A stretch of DNA of 16,559 nt from Cryomorphaceae bacterium. GTDB taxonomy: Bacteria > Bacteroidota > Bacteroidia > Flavobacteriales > Schleiferiaceae. The stretch spans positions 1 through 16,559 of the forward strand of contig JAIUMB010000036.1 in NCBI GenBank assembly GCA_022565745.1. Direction: 5' to 3'. The first letter of the stretch is position 1, and every line of letters starts with the position of its first letter. The position numbers were made by a program, and so were the translations under genes. A model generated the notes under the pieces. That model did not search any database, was not told the origin of the DNA, and worked only from the letters and a program-made list of their open reading frames with translations. Below are positions 7,615-16,100 of the stretch, piece by piece.

Positions 7615-8080
7615 GCAAGGAATGCTTTTTGGCATAGCAGCACTGTGGGCCTTGACGGCCTGCAGTCGCTGCGATTTTGAAGGTGTGGAAAAAACCACCA
7701 CCGGAAGCGTTTCTTTTGAGGTTGAGCTCAGTAGATGTTATGGTTCGGCACCGGCAAGAGAAGCTCGTAGAGGTTTACATATGACAAGCAGAGGTCAATT
7801 TTTAAACTTTTTTCCCAAACGCACAGCTGCATGTGCCATTGGAGATAGTTTAGATGTTAATTTTGACACCCACCATTTATTGGCCTACTACATTGAAGGC
7901 AAGTGCAATACTCGAGTAGAAAGAAATGTATCGATTAGCAACACGGAGAGACGTGTTGTTTATACCATTGTACAAGAGGATTGTGGAAGATGCGGTACCG
8001 ATAATTTAATCCCTAACATTGTTGCCATACCGGCAGTGGATGAAAATTTCGTTGTTGAATTTGAATACGAAAAGCTATAG
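7607..8080 (+). CDS. Small Cys-rich lipoprotein, function unknown
   Basis: I do not recognise this 157-residue protein. It begins with a short basic n-region, a hydrophobic core and the lipobox L-T-A-C with C19 as the lipidation site, so it should be an envelope lipoprotein. After lipidation six cysteines remain (C22, C44, C76, C100, C126, C129), the last two forming a C-x-x-C pair in DCGRCGTDN. The body alternates short beta-like stretches and ends in acidic/aromatic residues. The ATG at 7607 overlaps the fahA stop by 8 nt; a second in-frame ATG at 7622 would still leave a signal peptide but a very short n-region. The next gene starts 2 nt after its stop, so it sits in a tightly coupled unit. 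The CxxC could bind metal or be redox-active; that is speculation. Confidence 0.82.
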   Translation: MIKQGMLFGIAALWALTACSRCDFEGVEKTTTGSVSFEVELSRCYGSAPAREARRGLHMTSRGQFLNFFPKRTAACAIGDSLDVNFDTHHLLAYYIEGKCNTRVERNVSISNTERRVVYTIVQEDCGRCGTDNLIPNIVAIPAVDENFVVEFEYEKL

Positions 8081-8082
8081 TT

Positions 8083-8589
8083 ATGCAAACACCTACAGGA
8101 TTAATAATGGACGCTTCACGTATAAAGCGTTCGCTGACTCGAATGGCGTGGCAGATCTACGAAAATCATCACCTTGAAGAGCAGGTCATCTTGGCGGGTA
8201 TTCAGGGTAGGGGCGTAGATGTCATGCAGCGCTTGGCGGACATTCTTGAGGAAATTGCAACATTTTCAGTTAAACGCGTCATTGTAGATATCGATAAAAG
8301 CGAACCTTGGACGTCTGATGTTGTTTTTAAAGAATTGGATTTCACGTTACTTTCATCGGTGCCAATTGTGCTGGTAGATGATGTTTTAAATTCTGGAAAA
8401 ACAATTATTTATGCGATGTCGCCCTTGATTCGACACGAAATGAAGAAACTTTCACTGGCAGTTTTGGTAGATCGTTCTCATAAGCGTTTTCCCCTCCAAG
8501 GAAATGTTGTTGGTTTGCGTTTATCTACATCGTCACACGAGCACGTAAGGGTTTCGTTTACCGGAGAAGAATGTGTGTATTTAGAGTGA
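8083..8589 (+). CDS. PyrR-like type I phosphoribosyltransferase
   Basis: A 168-residue cytoplasmic protein of the type I PRTase fold. The PRPP-binding loop is VLVDDVLNSGKT (about 96-107). Similarity to PyrR runs along the chain: the N-terminal I-K-R-S-L-T-R-M-A helix, the ILAGIQGRG strand-loop (36-44), and the LAVLVDRSHKRFPL segment after the PRPP loop. In Firmicutes PyrR is a uracil phosphoribosyltransferase and an RNA-binding attenuator of pyr genes; here no pyr gene or attenuator-like leader is nearby, so its role cannot be assigned. The start is uncertain: ATG 8083 lies 2 nt after the lipoprotein stop, whereas an in-frame ATG at 8107 is preceded by AGGA and aligns better with PyrR, whose conserved region starts there. 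Both keep the domain whole. Confidence 0.88.
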   Translation: MQTPTGLIMDASRIKRSLTRMAWQIYENHHLEEQVILAGIQGRGVDVMQRLADILEEIATFSVKRVIVDIDKSEPWTSDVVFKELDFTLLSSVPIVLVDDVLNSGKTIIYAMSPLIRHEMKKLSLAVLVDRSHKRFPLQGNVVGLRLSTSSHEHVRVSFTGEECVYLE

Positions 8590-8626
8590 TGTTTTGAGGA
8601 ATGGTTTCGATTTAAATTTAGAGTAA

Positions 8627-9583
8627 ATGAATGTAGCAAAACGATTGGCAGAAACAGATCGTACCCTTTTTAGCTTTGAGATTTTACCACCACTTAAGGG
8701 TGATGCGATAGATAAAGTTTACGATAACATTGATCCTTTGATGGCGTTTGATCCAGCCTACATCAATGTTACTTATCATCGCGAGGAAGCCATTCTAAAG
8801 CCAGTAGGAAATGGCCTTTTAAAGCGGAAAATCATTCGTAAAAGACCGGGAACCATTGGTTTATGTGCCGCTATCCAGGCGCGTTATAAAGTGGATACAG
8901 TTCCTCACTTACTTTGTGGAGGATTTACCAAAGAGGATACAGAAAATGCACTTATAGAGCTTGATTTTTTGGGCATTAAAAATGTATTGGCCCTTAGAGG
9001 AGATTCGATGAAAGGGGATAAATATTTCACCCCAGAAGAAGATGGAAATGCATTTGCCGTTGATTTGGTTCGTCAAATCGACGCTTTAAATAAAGGTATT
9101 TACATCGATGATGAACTTGAAAATAAACATGCAACCGATTTTAGCATTGGTGTAGCAGGTTACCCGGAGAAACATTACGAGTCTCCGAGTTTGAATATAG
9201 ATATCCAATATCTTAAGGCGAAAATTGATGCTGGAGCCGGCTACATTGTGACCCAAATGTTTTTTGATAATTCGGTTTTTTTCAATTTTGTAAAAAAATG
9301 TAGAGAAGCGGGTATTCATGTGCCCATTATTCCCGGATTAAAGCCGTTGAGTACCAAGCGACAACTCAGTGTTATACCTACCATGTTTAATGTTGATATT
9401 CCAGATGAGCTGTCGTTTAAAATACTAAAGTGTAAATCCAACGACGAGGTTCGTAAAGTTGGTATAGAATGGGCCATTGCGCAAAGCTTAGAGCTAAAGG
9501 AGAAGGGGGTACCCGTGCTTCATTATTACAGCATGGGCAGAAGTAAAAACATTGAAGAAATAGCCAAGCAGGTATTTGGATAG
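8627..9583 (+). CDS. metF: Methylenetetrahydrofolate reductase
   Basis: A flavoprotein that reduces 5,10-methylene-THF to 5-methyl-THF, the methyl donor for methionine synthesis. Length is 318 residues, normal for Bacteroidota MetF. Visible motifs are FSFEILPP (16-22), where E18 matches the catalytic Glu; LALRGD (121-126) with the folate-binding Asp D126; GVAGYPEKH (175-183); and VTQMFFDN (208-215) with Q210. It lies 37 nt after the PRTase gene. The gap contains TTTTG at 8592-8596 and, 16 nt on, TAAATTTA at 8613-8620, a near match to the -7 box, but the spacing is short and only 6 nt remain before the ATG, so it may simply be read through from upstream. With GlyA it supplies the methyl branch of folate metabolism. 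Confidence 0.97.
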   Translation: MNVAKRLAETDRTLFSFEILPPLKGDAIDKVYDNIDPLMAFDPAYINVTYHREEAILKPVGNGLLKRKIIRKRPGTIGLCAAIQARYKVDTVPHLLCGGFTKEDTENALIELDFLGIKNVLALRGDSMKGDKYFTPEEDGNAFAVDLVRQIDALNKGIYIDDELENKHATDFSIGVAGYPEKHYESPSLNIDIQYLKAKIDAGAGYIVTQMFFDNSVFFNFVKKCREAGIHVPIIPGLKPLSTKRQLSVIPTMFNVDIPDELSFKILKCKSNDEVRKVGIEWAIAQSLELKEKGVPVLHYYSMGRSKNIEEIAKQVFG

Positions 9584-9637
9584 GTTTTATTGTCGCTGAA
9601 TAACTTAGGGTCATCTTTGATTAAAAAAAATGTTATT

Positions 9638-9667
9638 TTTGTACTATTCTGAAATAAAGTACTTTTG
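9638..9667 (+). promoter_or_regulatory. Strong-looking Bacteroidota promoter for the giant surface protein gene
   Basis: TTTG at 9638-9641, an 18-nt spacer, and TACTTTTG at 9660-9667 match both consensus elements. A second exact -7 box, TATTTTTG, overlaps the -33 at 9634-9641. The ATG is at 9676, so transcription from the downstream box would give an almost absent leader, whereas the upstream box would give about 30 nt but lacks a well-spaced -33. Confidence 0.55.
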
Positions 9668-9675
9668 TTTTGACA

Positions 9676-12600
9676 ATGCATACAGGAAGGCTGTTGGGAA
9701 TTTTGTGTTTCCTATTGTTTGCGCGTTTTTCTAGCGGGCAAGACATCGAATGCCTACCTACCTCAAGCATGGGGAATCTAATTAGAATATGCACGGGAAG
9801 TTCGGTTACTTTAAATCCAGGAGCAAATGCTGGTGCTTCTTATAACTGGAATACAGGGGCCACATCTCAGACCATCAATGTATCACAAACTGGAACGTAT
9901 TGGGTTACCATAACCAATAATTGTGGGAGTATAACAGATACTGTTGAGGTTATTGTCGACCAACCCATTCAGCCAAATTTTGGAGGGACACTGGGGCTTT
10001 GTCCTCAAAACAATGATACCTTAGTTTTTACACTTCCACCGGGGACTTCCTACATATGGAGTACGGGACATATGGGTCAAACATTATCCGTTACACAACC
10101 CGGAACCTATTGGGGACAATACACCAATGCCTGCGGTACGTTTTCCGATAATTTTGAAGTGATTTGGAGTGCCGTACCCATATTTAGTCTGGGACCAGAT
10201 ACCGCCATTTGCTCTTCTTCCGGGTTTTCATTGTCTGTTCCTAATAATCTAGGAAATGTGGTGTGGAGTACAGGCTCACAAGCCAATCAAATAAATATTA
10301 CATCCACCGGTATGTATTCTGCTACGGTAACCAATAACTGTGGCAGTTATACCGACAGCGTATTTATCACAGTCATTCCTACGCCTGTTCCGATGTTAGA
10401 CGACACCATAGGAAAATGTGAAACGTCTAATCTCAACCTTACCATGTTTTCCAGTATGCCTGCTAATACCACTATTAACTGGTCTAATGGGACGTCTGGA
10501 AATACAACCAGTTATACAACCAGTGGAAGTCAATATGCCATTGTTCAAGGGCCTTGTATTAATGATACCATCTCATTTTACATCGACGAGGTGAGTCCTT
10601 TACCACCCATCGATTTGGGAGATACAATCGTATCCTGTGATGGCGTTACGCTTGATGTTGGCGCACAGTCGCCTTCAACACAAATCACTTGGAGTACAGG
10701 GTCGTTTAGTCCAGAAGTAACCATTAATTCCATGAATTTTGTTTACGTAACCTTGACCAATGCTTGTGGATCTGTTTCAGACTCTGTAATGATTTATACA
10801 TTAATGCCTCCAGATTCCAGTGCGTTATCAGATACGATAATGCTTTGTCCAGACCAATTGCCCTATATTCTAGAATGGCCTCAGCAATTAGATTCTTTAA
10901 GCTTTTTGTGGTCAACAGGAGACACAACTTATTATACCGAAATCACAGATATTGGTCAGGTTTCTGTAACCATGTCAAATCGATGTGGATTCATTGAAAA
11001 ATTTATATATATCGATACGTTTCCTCCGGTTCAACCTTTTCAACTTCCAGCAGACACCACCTTTTGCGAAGGTGAAGTATTTAACATAGACGGGAGAGAC
11101 ACAGCAATAGACGACAATAACTTAATCTTTTTTTGGCGAAGGAATGGAGAGATGTTCAGTAGCTTTTCACAGGTCAATATTACAGAGTCAGGTTTCTATG
11201 AGCTTGTCAAAACCAACTCGTGTGATACATTGGTTGATGAAATGAATGTTGTTGTGCTTCCAACGCCAAAGGTGGTTATGCCAGACACCATATTTGTGTG
11301 TGTAGGCGATACAGCGTGGTTAGAACCTGATACAAACGGCACCTTTTTTCAATGGAGTAATGGTTATAATGCACTTGTACAACCAGTAACCCAAGCAGGA
11401 ACGTATTCTGTTGTGGTAGCCAATAGCTGCGACACCATCACCGATGAGGTAGTGGTAGTGGTCGAGCAACTTTTTCCTTTTTATTCGACCATTGACACGG
11501 TGGCCATTTGTGAAGGGTCTGTTTTGATTCAAGCCCCCATACCCGGGGCGCGTTACTTGTGGTCTAATGGTTCAAGTCGCTCGTCACTTCGCGTTCATCA
11601 AACAGGGAAGTACTGGGTAAAGATTATGAATGCTTGTGATACCGTTGTTGATACAACAACGGTGCTCATTACAGGCCCTCCACAAAGTCAGCTTGGAACA
11701 TTTGTAGATATATGCCAAGGCAATGCTTTGATACTTGATGCGCAAAATTTTGGCAGCACTTATTTGTGGAGCACGGGTGATACCACCCGCAGAATTTCAG
11801 TTGAACAAGAAGGTATGTATTATGTAGACATTGAAAACCCATGTGGGTTTTTTAGAGATTCAATTCAGGTTTTTGTAGTAGAACCAGTAAGGCGGGATTT
11901 GGGTAATGATACCATTCTTTGCGAGGGCGATACTTTTCAATTGGATGCTGGGAATGAACGAGGGCGAGCAAGTTTTGCTTGGAGTACAGGTGATACCACT
12001 CAGGTAATATCCGTTACAGAAACCGGAAAGTATTATGTAACCATATCCAATGCTTGTGGCTTTCGGGTTGATACGGTCAATGTGACGTTTTTGGGTGTTC
12101 CTGAATTTTCCTTAGACTCGGTTTTTAGGTGTGTATCTATGACGTCAATTAAAGTTAGTGGTCCATTGGGTAATGATTTAACGTATTTGTGGTCTACGGG
12201 TGATACCAAGCGAGAAATTGATGTTGGGGATATTGGCATGTATTGGCTTACAGTTGACAATGGTTGCTTTACATATACCGATACGTTTTGGCTGGTGGAA
12301 GAATATCCCTTGGATATTTTTATTGGAAATGACACCACACTATGTGAAGGTGAATCCTTGACACTTTCCGTTCAGCATGTACCTCAAAGATTAAATGTGA
12401 GATGGAATACGGGGCACGTTGGTCGTACTTTAACGGTCAATAAGCCCGGAAACTATGTGGCTTTGGTGCGCAATACCTGTGGTGAGTTCTACGATACGGT
12501 GCGCGTTCGTTATGACGAACCTTTGAGTCCAGACCCCATTGAACGACTCTTCTGTTGGGGAAATACATACAGATACAATTTGAATCTTAAACGGTATCAG

Positions 12601-13023
12601 CGATCGGTGGTGTGGTTTGACGGAGATACTTCAATGATCAGAGACTTTAACAAAGGGGGAGCTTATGATTATCAACTAACGAATGCCTGCGGTACATTTT
12701 TCCAACGTTTAGAGCTTCAAGAAGAAAACTGCGACTGTCCATTTTATGTGCCCAATGCATTTACACCAGACGGTGATGGTATTAATGATGTGTTTAAATA
12801 TGGCTTTGACTGTAATATTCTCCGCTTTGAAATAAGGATTTTTTCACGCTGGGGAAATATGGTGTTTTACAATAATAATGAGCAAGTGTACTGGGATGGC
12901 ACCAATAATGGTGGAGCCATTCTCCCAACAGGATCATACACTTATGTAATCAATATCATCTACTCAAAATACGGTCAGCCAACGGCAAAAGATTTACAAG
13001 GGGTGGTCAATATCATTAGGTAG
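9676..13023 (+). CDS. Giant secreted repeat protein with T9SS type B (gliding motility-associated) C-terminal domain
   Basis: A 1115-residue exported surface or extracellular protein. An ATG at 9676 is preferred over an in-frame TTG at 9670, since it gives a clean signal peptide (residues 1 to about 21, ending F-S-S-G). The body is 14 tandem beta-rich repeats of about 70 residues, each with a W-[SN]-[TN]-G core, a G-x-Y strand and one pair of cysteines; see the repeat entry. The last ~95 residues form a type IX secretion sorting domain containing PNAFTPDGDGIND. Proteins of this build are exported by T9SS and attached to the cell surface or released; many are adhesins or gliding-related. No enzyme domain is visible, so a structural or adhesive role is inferred. 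It is monocistronic, with its own promoter and a terminator after the stop. Confidence 0.93.
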   Translation: MHTGRLLGILCFLLFARFSSGQDIECLPTSSMGNLIRICTGSSVTLNPGANAGASYNWNTGATSQTINVSQTGTYWVTITNNCGSITDTVEVIVDQPIQPNFGGTLGLCPQNNDTLVFTLPPGTSYIWSTGHMGQTLSVTQPGTYWGQYTNACGTFSDNFEVIWSAVPIFSLGPDTAICSSSGFSLSVPNNLGNVVWSTGSQANQINITSTGMYSATVTNNCGSYTDSVFITVIPTPVPMLDDTIGKCETSNLNLTMFSSMPANTTINWSNGTSGNTTSYTTSGSQYAIVQGPCINDTISFYIDEVSPLPPIDLGDTIVSCDGVTLDVGAQSPSTQITWSTGSFSPEVTINSMNFVYVTLTNACGSVSDSVMIYTLMPPDSSALSDTIMLCPDQLPYILEWPQQLDSLSFLWSTGDTTYYTEITDIGQVSVTMSNRCGFIEKFIYIDTFPPVQPFQLPADTTFCEGEVFNIDGRDTAIDDNNLIFFWRRNGEMFSSFSQVNITESGFYELVKTNSCDTLVDEMNVVVLPTPKVVMPDTIFVCVGDTAWLEPDTNGTFFQWSNGYNALVQPVTQAGTYSVVVANSCDTITDEVVVVVEQLFPFYSTIDTVAICEGSVLIQAPIPGARYLWSNGSSRSSLRVHQTGKYWVKIMNACDTVVDTTTVLITGPPQSQLGTFVDICQGNALILDAQNFGSTYLWSTGDTTRRISVEQEGMYYVDIENPCGFFRDSIQVFVVEPVRRDLGNDTILCEGDTFQLDAGNERGRASFAWSTGDTTQVISVTETGKYYVTISNACGFRVDTVNVTFLGVPEFSLDSVFRCVSMTSIKVSGPLGNDLTYLWSTGDTKREIDVGDIGMYWLTVDNGCFTYTDTFWLVEEYPLDIFIGNDTTLCEGESLTLSVQHVPQRLNVRWNTGHVGRTLTVNKPGNYVALVRNTCGEFYDTVRVRYDEPLSPDPIERLFCWGNTYRYNLNLKRYQRSVVWFDGDTSMIRDFNKGGAYDYQLTNACGTFFQRLELQEENCDCPFYVPNAFTPDGDGINDVFKYGFDCNILRFEIRIFSRWGNMVFYNNNEQVYWDGTNNGGAILPTGSYTYVINIIYSKYGQPTAKDLQGVVNIIR
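9760..12711 (+). repeat. Fourteen tandem ~70-residue Ig-like repeats within the surface protein
   Basis: Core Trp positions in the 1115-residue protein are 58, 128, 197, 269, 339, 412, 487, 560, 629, 698, 769, 839, 910 and 980, spaced 69-75 residues. Each repeat reads roughly D-T-[IVT]-x-C-x-G ... W-[SN]-[TN]-G ... G-x-Y-x-V-x-[VI]-x-N-x-C-[GD]-x-x-x-D. Cys pairs are 39/83, 109/153, 179/222, 248/294, 321/364, 391/437, 464/516, 542/585, 612/654, 680/723, 749/794, 819/864, 890/935 and 960/1005. Repeats 7 (WRRNG, longest Cys spacing) and 14 (WFDG) are degenerate. At DNA level the copies are well diverged, so the array is old. Confidence 0.9.
12730..13020 (+). other. T9SS type B sorting domain (CHU_C-like) of the surface protein
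   Basis: Residues 1019-1115 begin with two close cysteines (C1019, C1021) and contain PNAFTPDGDGINDVF, a Ca-loop-like Asp pattern (D1032, D1034, D1038), then IRIFSRWGNMVF, WDGTNNGG and LPTGSYTYVI, ending VNIIR at the stop. This order is that of the gliding motility-associated C-terminal domain, recognised by the type IX outer-membrane translocon. A third Cys (C1046) follows the Asp loop. Confidence 0.92.
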
Positions 13024-13039
13024 CTTTAAGATCAAGAAG

Positions 13040-13066
13040 TTGGGGTTAGTGCAAGACTAACCCCAA
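13040..13066. terminator. Bidirectional hairpin terminator between convergent giant genes
   Basis: TTGGGGTTAGT (13040-13050) and ACTAACCCCAA (13056-13066) form a perfect 11-bp stem with a 5-nt GCAAG loop. It lies 16 nt after the surface protein stop and 44 nt from the icmF stop. Neither side has a long T-run: AAATATATC follows on plus, CTTCTTGATC on minus. Position and perfect symmetry support termination in both directions. Confidence 0.8.
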
Positions 13067-13110
13067 AATATATCAGCTAATTGTATTTAATGGCCAACCC
13101 AAGTTAGGCT

Positions 13111-16100
13111 CTACATATTTCTTCTATACTGCCCACCAACCTCAAACATTGCGTCGGTGATATCTCCCAACGTACACACTTTGGTTGCTTCCATTAAACA
13201 AGTAAAGATATTATCGTTGTTGATGGCCGCTTGTTGAAGCTTGTTGAGCTCTTTTTTACTACGCTCAGCCCAGTTGGTTTTTAAGTGGTTAACCGTAGTA
13301 ATCTGTGCTTCTTTCTCCTCGGTTGTAGCGCGAATCACTTCTTTAGGCAATACCGTAGGCGAACCTTTAGAGCTTAAATAAGTGTTCACACCTATGATGG
13401 GAAACTCTCCATTGTGCTTAAGGGTTTCGTAGTATAACGACTCTTCTTGGATTTTACCACGTTGATACATGGTTTCCATGGCACCAAGTACGCCCCCACG
13501 TTCAGTGATGCGGTCAAACTCAGTCAATACTGCCTGTTCAACCAAATCGGTCAGTTCTTCGATGATGAAGGATCCCTGAAGAGGGTTTTCGTTTTTGGCT
13601 AATCCCAGCTCTTTGTTAATGATCAACTGAATGGCAACGGCTCGGCGAACACTTTCTTCCGTAGGGGTGGTAATGGCTTCGTCGTAGGCATTGGTATGCA
13701 AACTGTTGCAATTGTCATAAATCGCATATAAGGCCTGAAGGGTGGTGCGAATATCGTTGAAGTCAATCTCCTGTGCGTGTAGTGAGCGTCCAGAAGTTTG
13801 AATGTGGTATTTCAACATCTGCGCACGTGCATTGGCGCCGTACTTATTCTTCATCGCTTTAGACCAAATGCGACGCGCAGCTCTACCAATGACCGCATAT
13901 TCAGGATCAATTCCGTTGGAGAAGAAAAACGATAGGTTGGGACCAAAGTCGTTGATGCTCATGCCGCGACTCAAGTAGTACTCTACGTAGGTAAACCCAT
14001 TGGCCAAGGTGAAGGCCAACTGCGTAATGGGGTTGGCACCCGCTTCAGCAATGTGATAACCGGAAATGGACACCGAATAGAAGTTACGTACTTTTTGCTC
14101 AATGAAGTATGACTGAACATCACCCATTAATCGAAGCGCATACTCTGTACTGAAAATACAGGTATTTTGTGCTTGGTCTTCTTTAAGGATATCTGCTTGA
14201 ACGGTTCCGCGAACCACACTTAAGGTCTTGGCTTTGATGTTTTCATAAACATCAGCAGGCAATACTTGATCACCAGTGACCCCCAAAAGCATTAAACCCA
14301 ATCCGTTGTGTCCTTCCGGGCGGTCTCCAAGATAAGAGGGGCGTAGATGTTCACGACCTTTGTAAATGGCGGCAATCTTGGCTTCTACTTCTTCCTCAAG
14401 CCCATTTTCTTTGATGTAAATCTCACACTGCTGGTCAATTGCCGCATTCATAAAGAAGCCCAATAGCATAGGAGCCGGACCGTTAATGGTCATAGAAACG
14501 GAGGTGCTTGGTGCACAAAGATCAAAGCCACTGTAGAGCTTTTTGGCGTCGTCTAAGCAGCAAATACTCACACCGGAGTTGCCAATTTTTCCGTAGATGT
14601 CGGGACGTGTGTCTGGGTTACGTCCATAAAGGGTTACGGAATCAAAAGCGGTAGATAAACGCGCAGCCGGCATACCAGAGCTCAAATAATGGAAACGCTT
14701 ATTGGTTCTCTCTGGGCCGCCTTCTCCGGCAAACATTCGCGTAGGATCTTCACCTTCGCGCTTAAACGGGTAAATTCCAGCGGTGTAAGGAAAGGCACCG
14801 GGAACGTTTTCCTGCAATTGCCATTGAAGGACGTCGCCCCAACCACTGTATCTCGGTGTGGATACTTTAGGTATTTGCGAGTGCGACAAGCTTTCGGTAT
14901 GCGTTTTCATGCGAATCTCACGATCACGCACTTTAAAAATGTATTCAGGAGCTTTGTATTTTTCAACCAATTCCGGCCAACTCTTTATCAGCTCTTTGTT
15001 GTGCGGATCTAAATCGAGTTCTACCCGGGCATATTCCTCTTGAAGCTTTTTAACCAATCGGTCTTTATCTTCGATATCGGTCCCCTTGATGTGCTCAATG
15101 GACTCGTGCAGGTTGTAGAGCTTTTGGGCCACCTTTGCTTGCTCTTTTACCCAATCGTTGTATTTGCGGTTATCTTCGGCAATTTCTGAAAGGTAACGCG
15201 TTCTTGCCGGAGGGATGATGAAGACCTTCTCCGACATTTCATCGGCGGCCTTAAATTCGGAATCGTAATTGGCGCTGCATTTTTCATTGAGGGTACGAAT
15301 GATTTCCTTGTAAAGGCGATTCATACCCGGGTCGTTAAATTGAGAGGCAATGGTTCCAAAAACGGGCATGTCGTCGACATTGGAGTCCCATAGATTATGG
15401 TTTCTCTGGTACTGCTTTTTCACGTCTCGTATTGCGTCTAAGGCGCCACGCTTGTCAAATTTGTTTAACGCAATTAAATCGGCAAAATCGAGCATGTCGA
15501 TCTTTTCTAACTGCGTGGCTGCTCCATATTCAGGGGTCATCACATATAGTGAAGCATCGCTGTGGTCAAGGATTTCTGTATCGCTTTGTCCAATACCGGA
15601 GGTTTCTAAAATGATAAAGTCAAACCCGGCTACTTTGAGAATGTCGACAGCTTCACTGACGTATTTTGAAAGTGCTAAATTGCTCTGGCGTGTCGCCAAA
15701 GAACGCATGTAAACACGGTTGTTGCTTATGGCGTTCATGCGAATGCGATCACCCAGTAAAGCACCACCGGTCTTGCGTTTGGAAGGATCAACAGAAATGA
15801 TGCCCAGTGAGCTGTTGGGGAAGTCGAGTAAATAGCGGCGTACCAATTCATCTACCAAAGATGATTTACCGGCTCCTCCAGTACCGGTAATGCCCAGAAC
15901 TGGCGTTTTTACCTCTGCCGCTTTTTGGCGAATACTGCTCAATACAGCTTTTGATTCTTCGGGGAAATTTTCCGCTGCAGAAATAAGCCGGGCAATACCA
16001 TTCCAGTTTTCAGGAGTTAAGTTCGTTACCTCTCCGTTGAGATTTTGTCCCACCGGGAAATCTGATTGCTGTACCAAATCATTAATCATCCCTTGCAGCC

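Noticed and set aside
7939..7958. Inverted repeat CAACACG / CGTGTTG with a 6-nt loop as a terminator or operator
   Set aside because: Short (7 bp), lies in the middle of the lipoprotein coding region, has no T-run, and nearby genes continue on the same strand.
8592..8620. Separate promoter for metF (TTTTG-N16-TAAATTTA)
   Set aside because: Spacer is short, the -7 box is imperfect and only 6 nt remain before the ATG; kept as a remark under metF rather than a feature.
9760..12711. CRISPR-like periodicity of about 210 nt
   Set aside because: The period comes from diverged protein repeats in one long reading frame; there are no identical short repeats separated by unique spacers.
15350..15712. 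Plus-strand reading frame of about 120 codons opposite icmF
   Set aside because: Fully antisense to the conserved G-protein domain of icmF; no start signal and no recognisable protein features.
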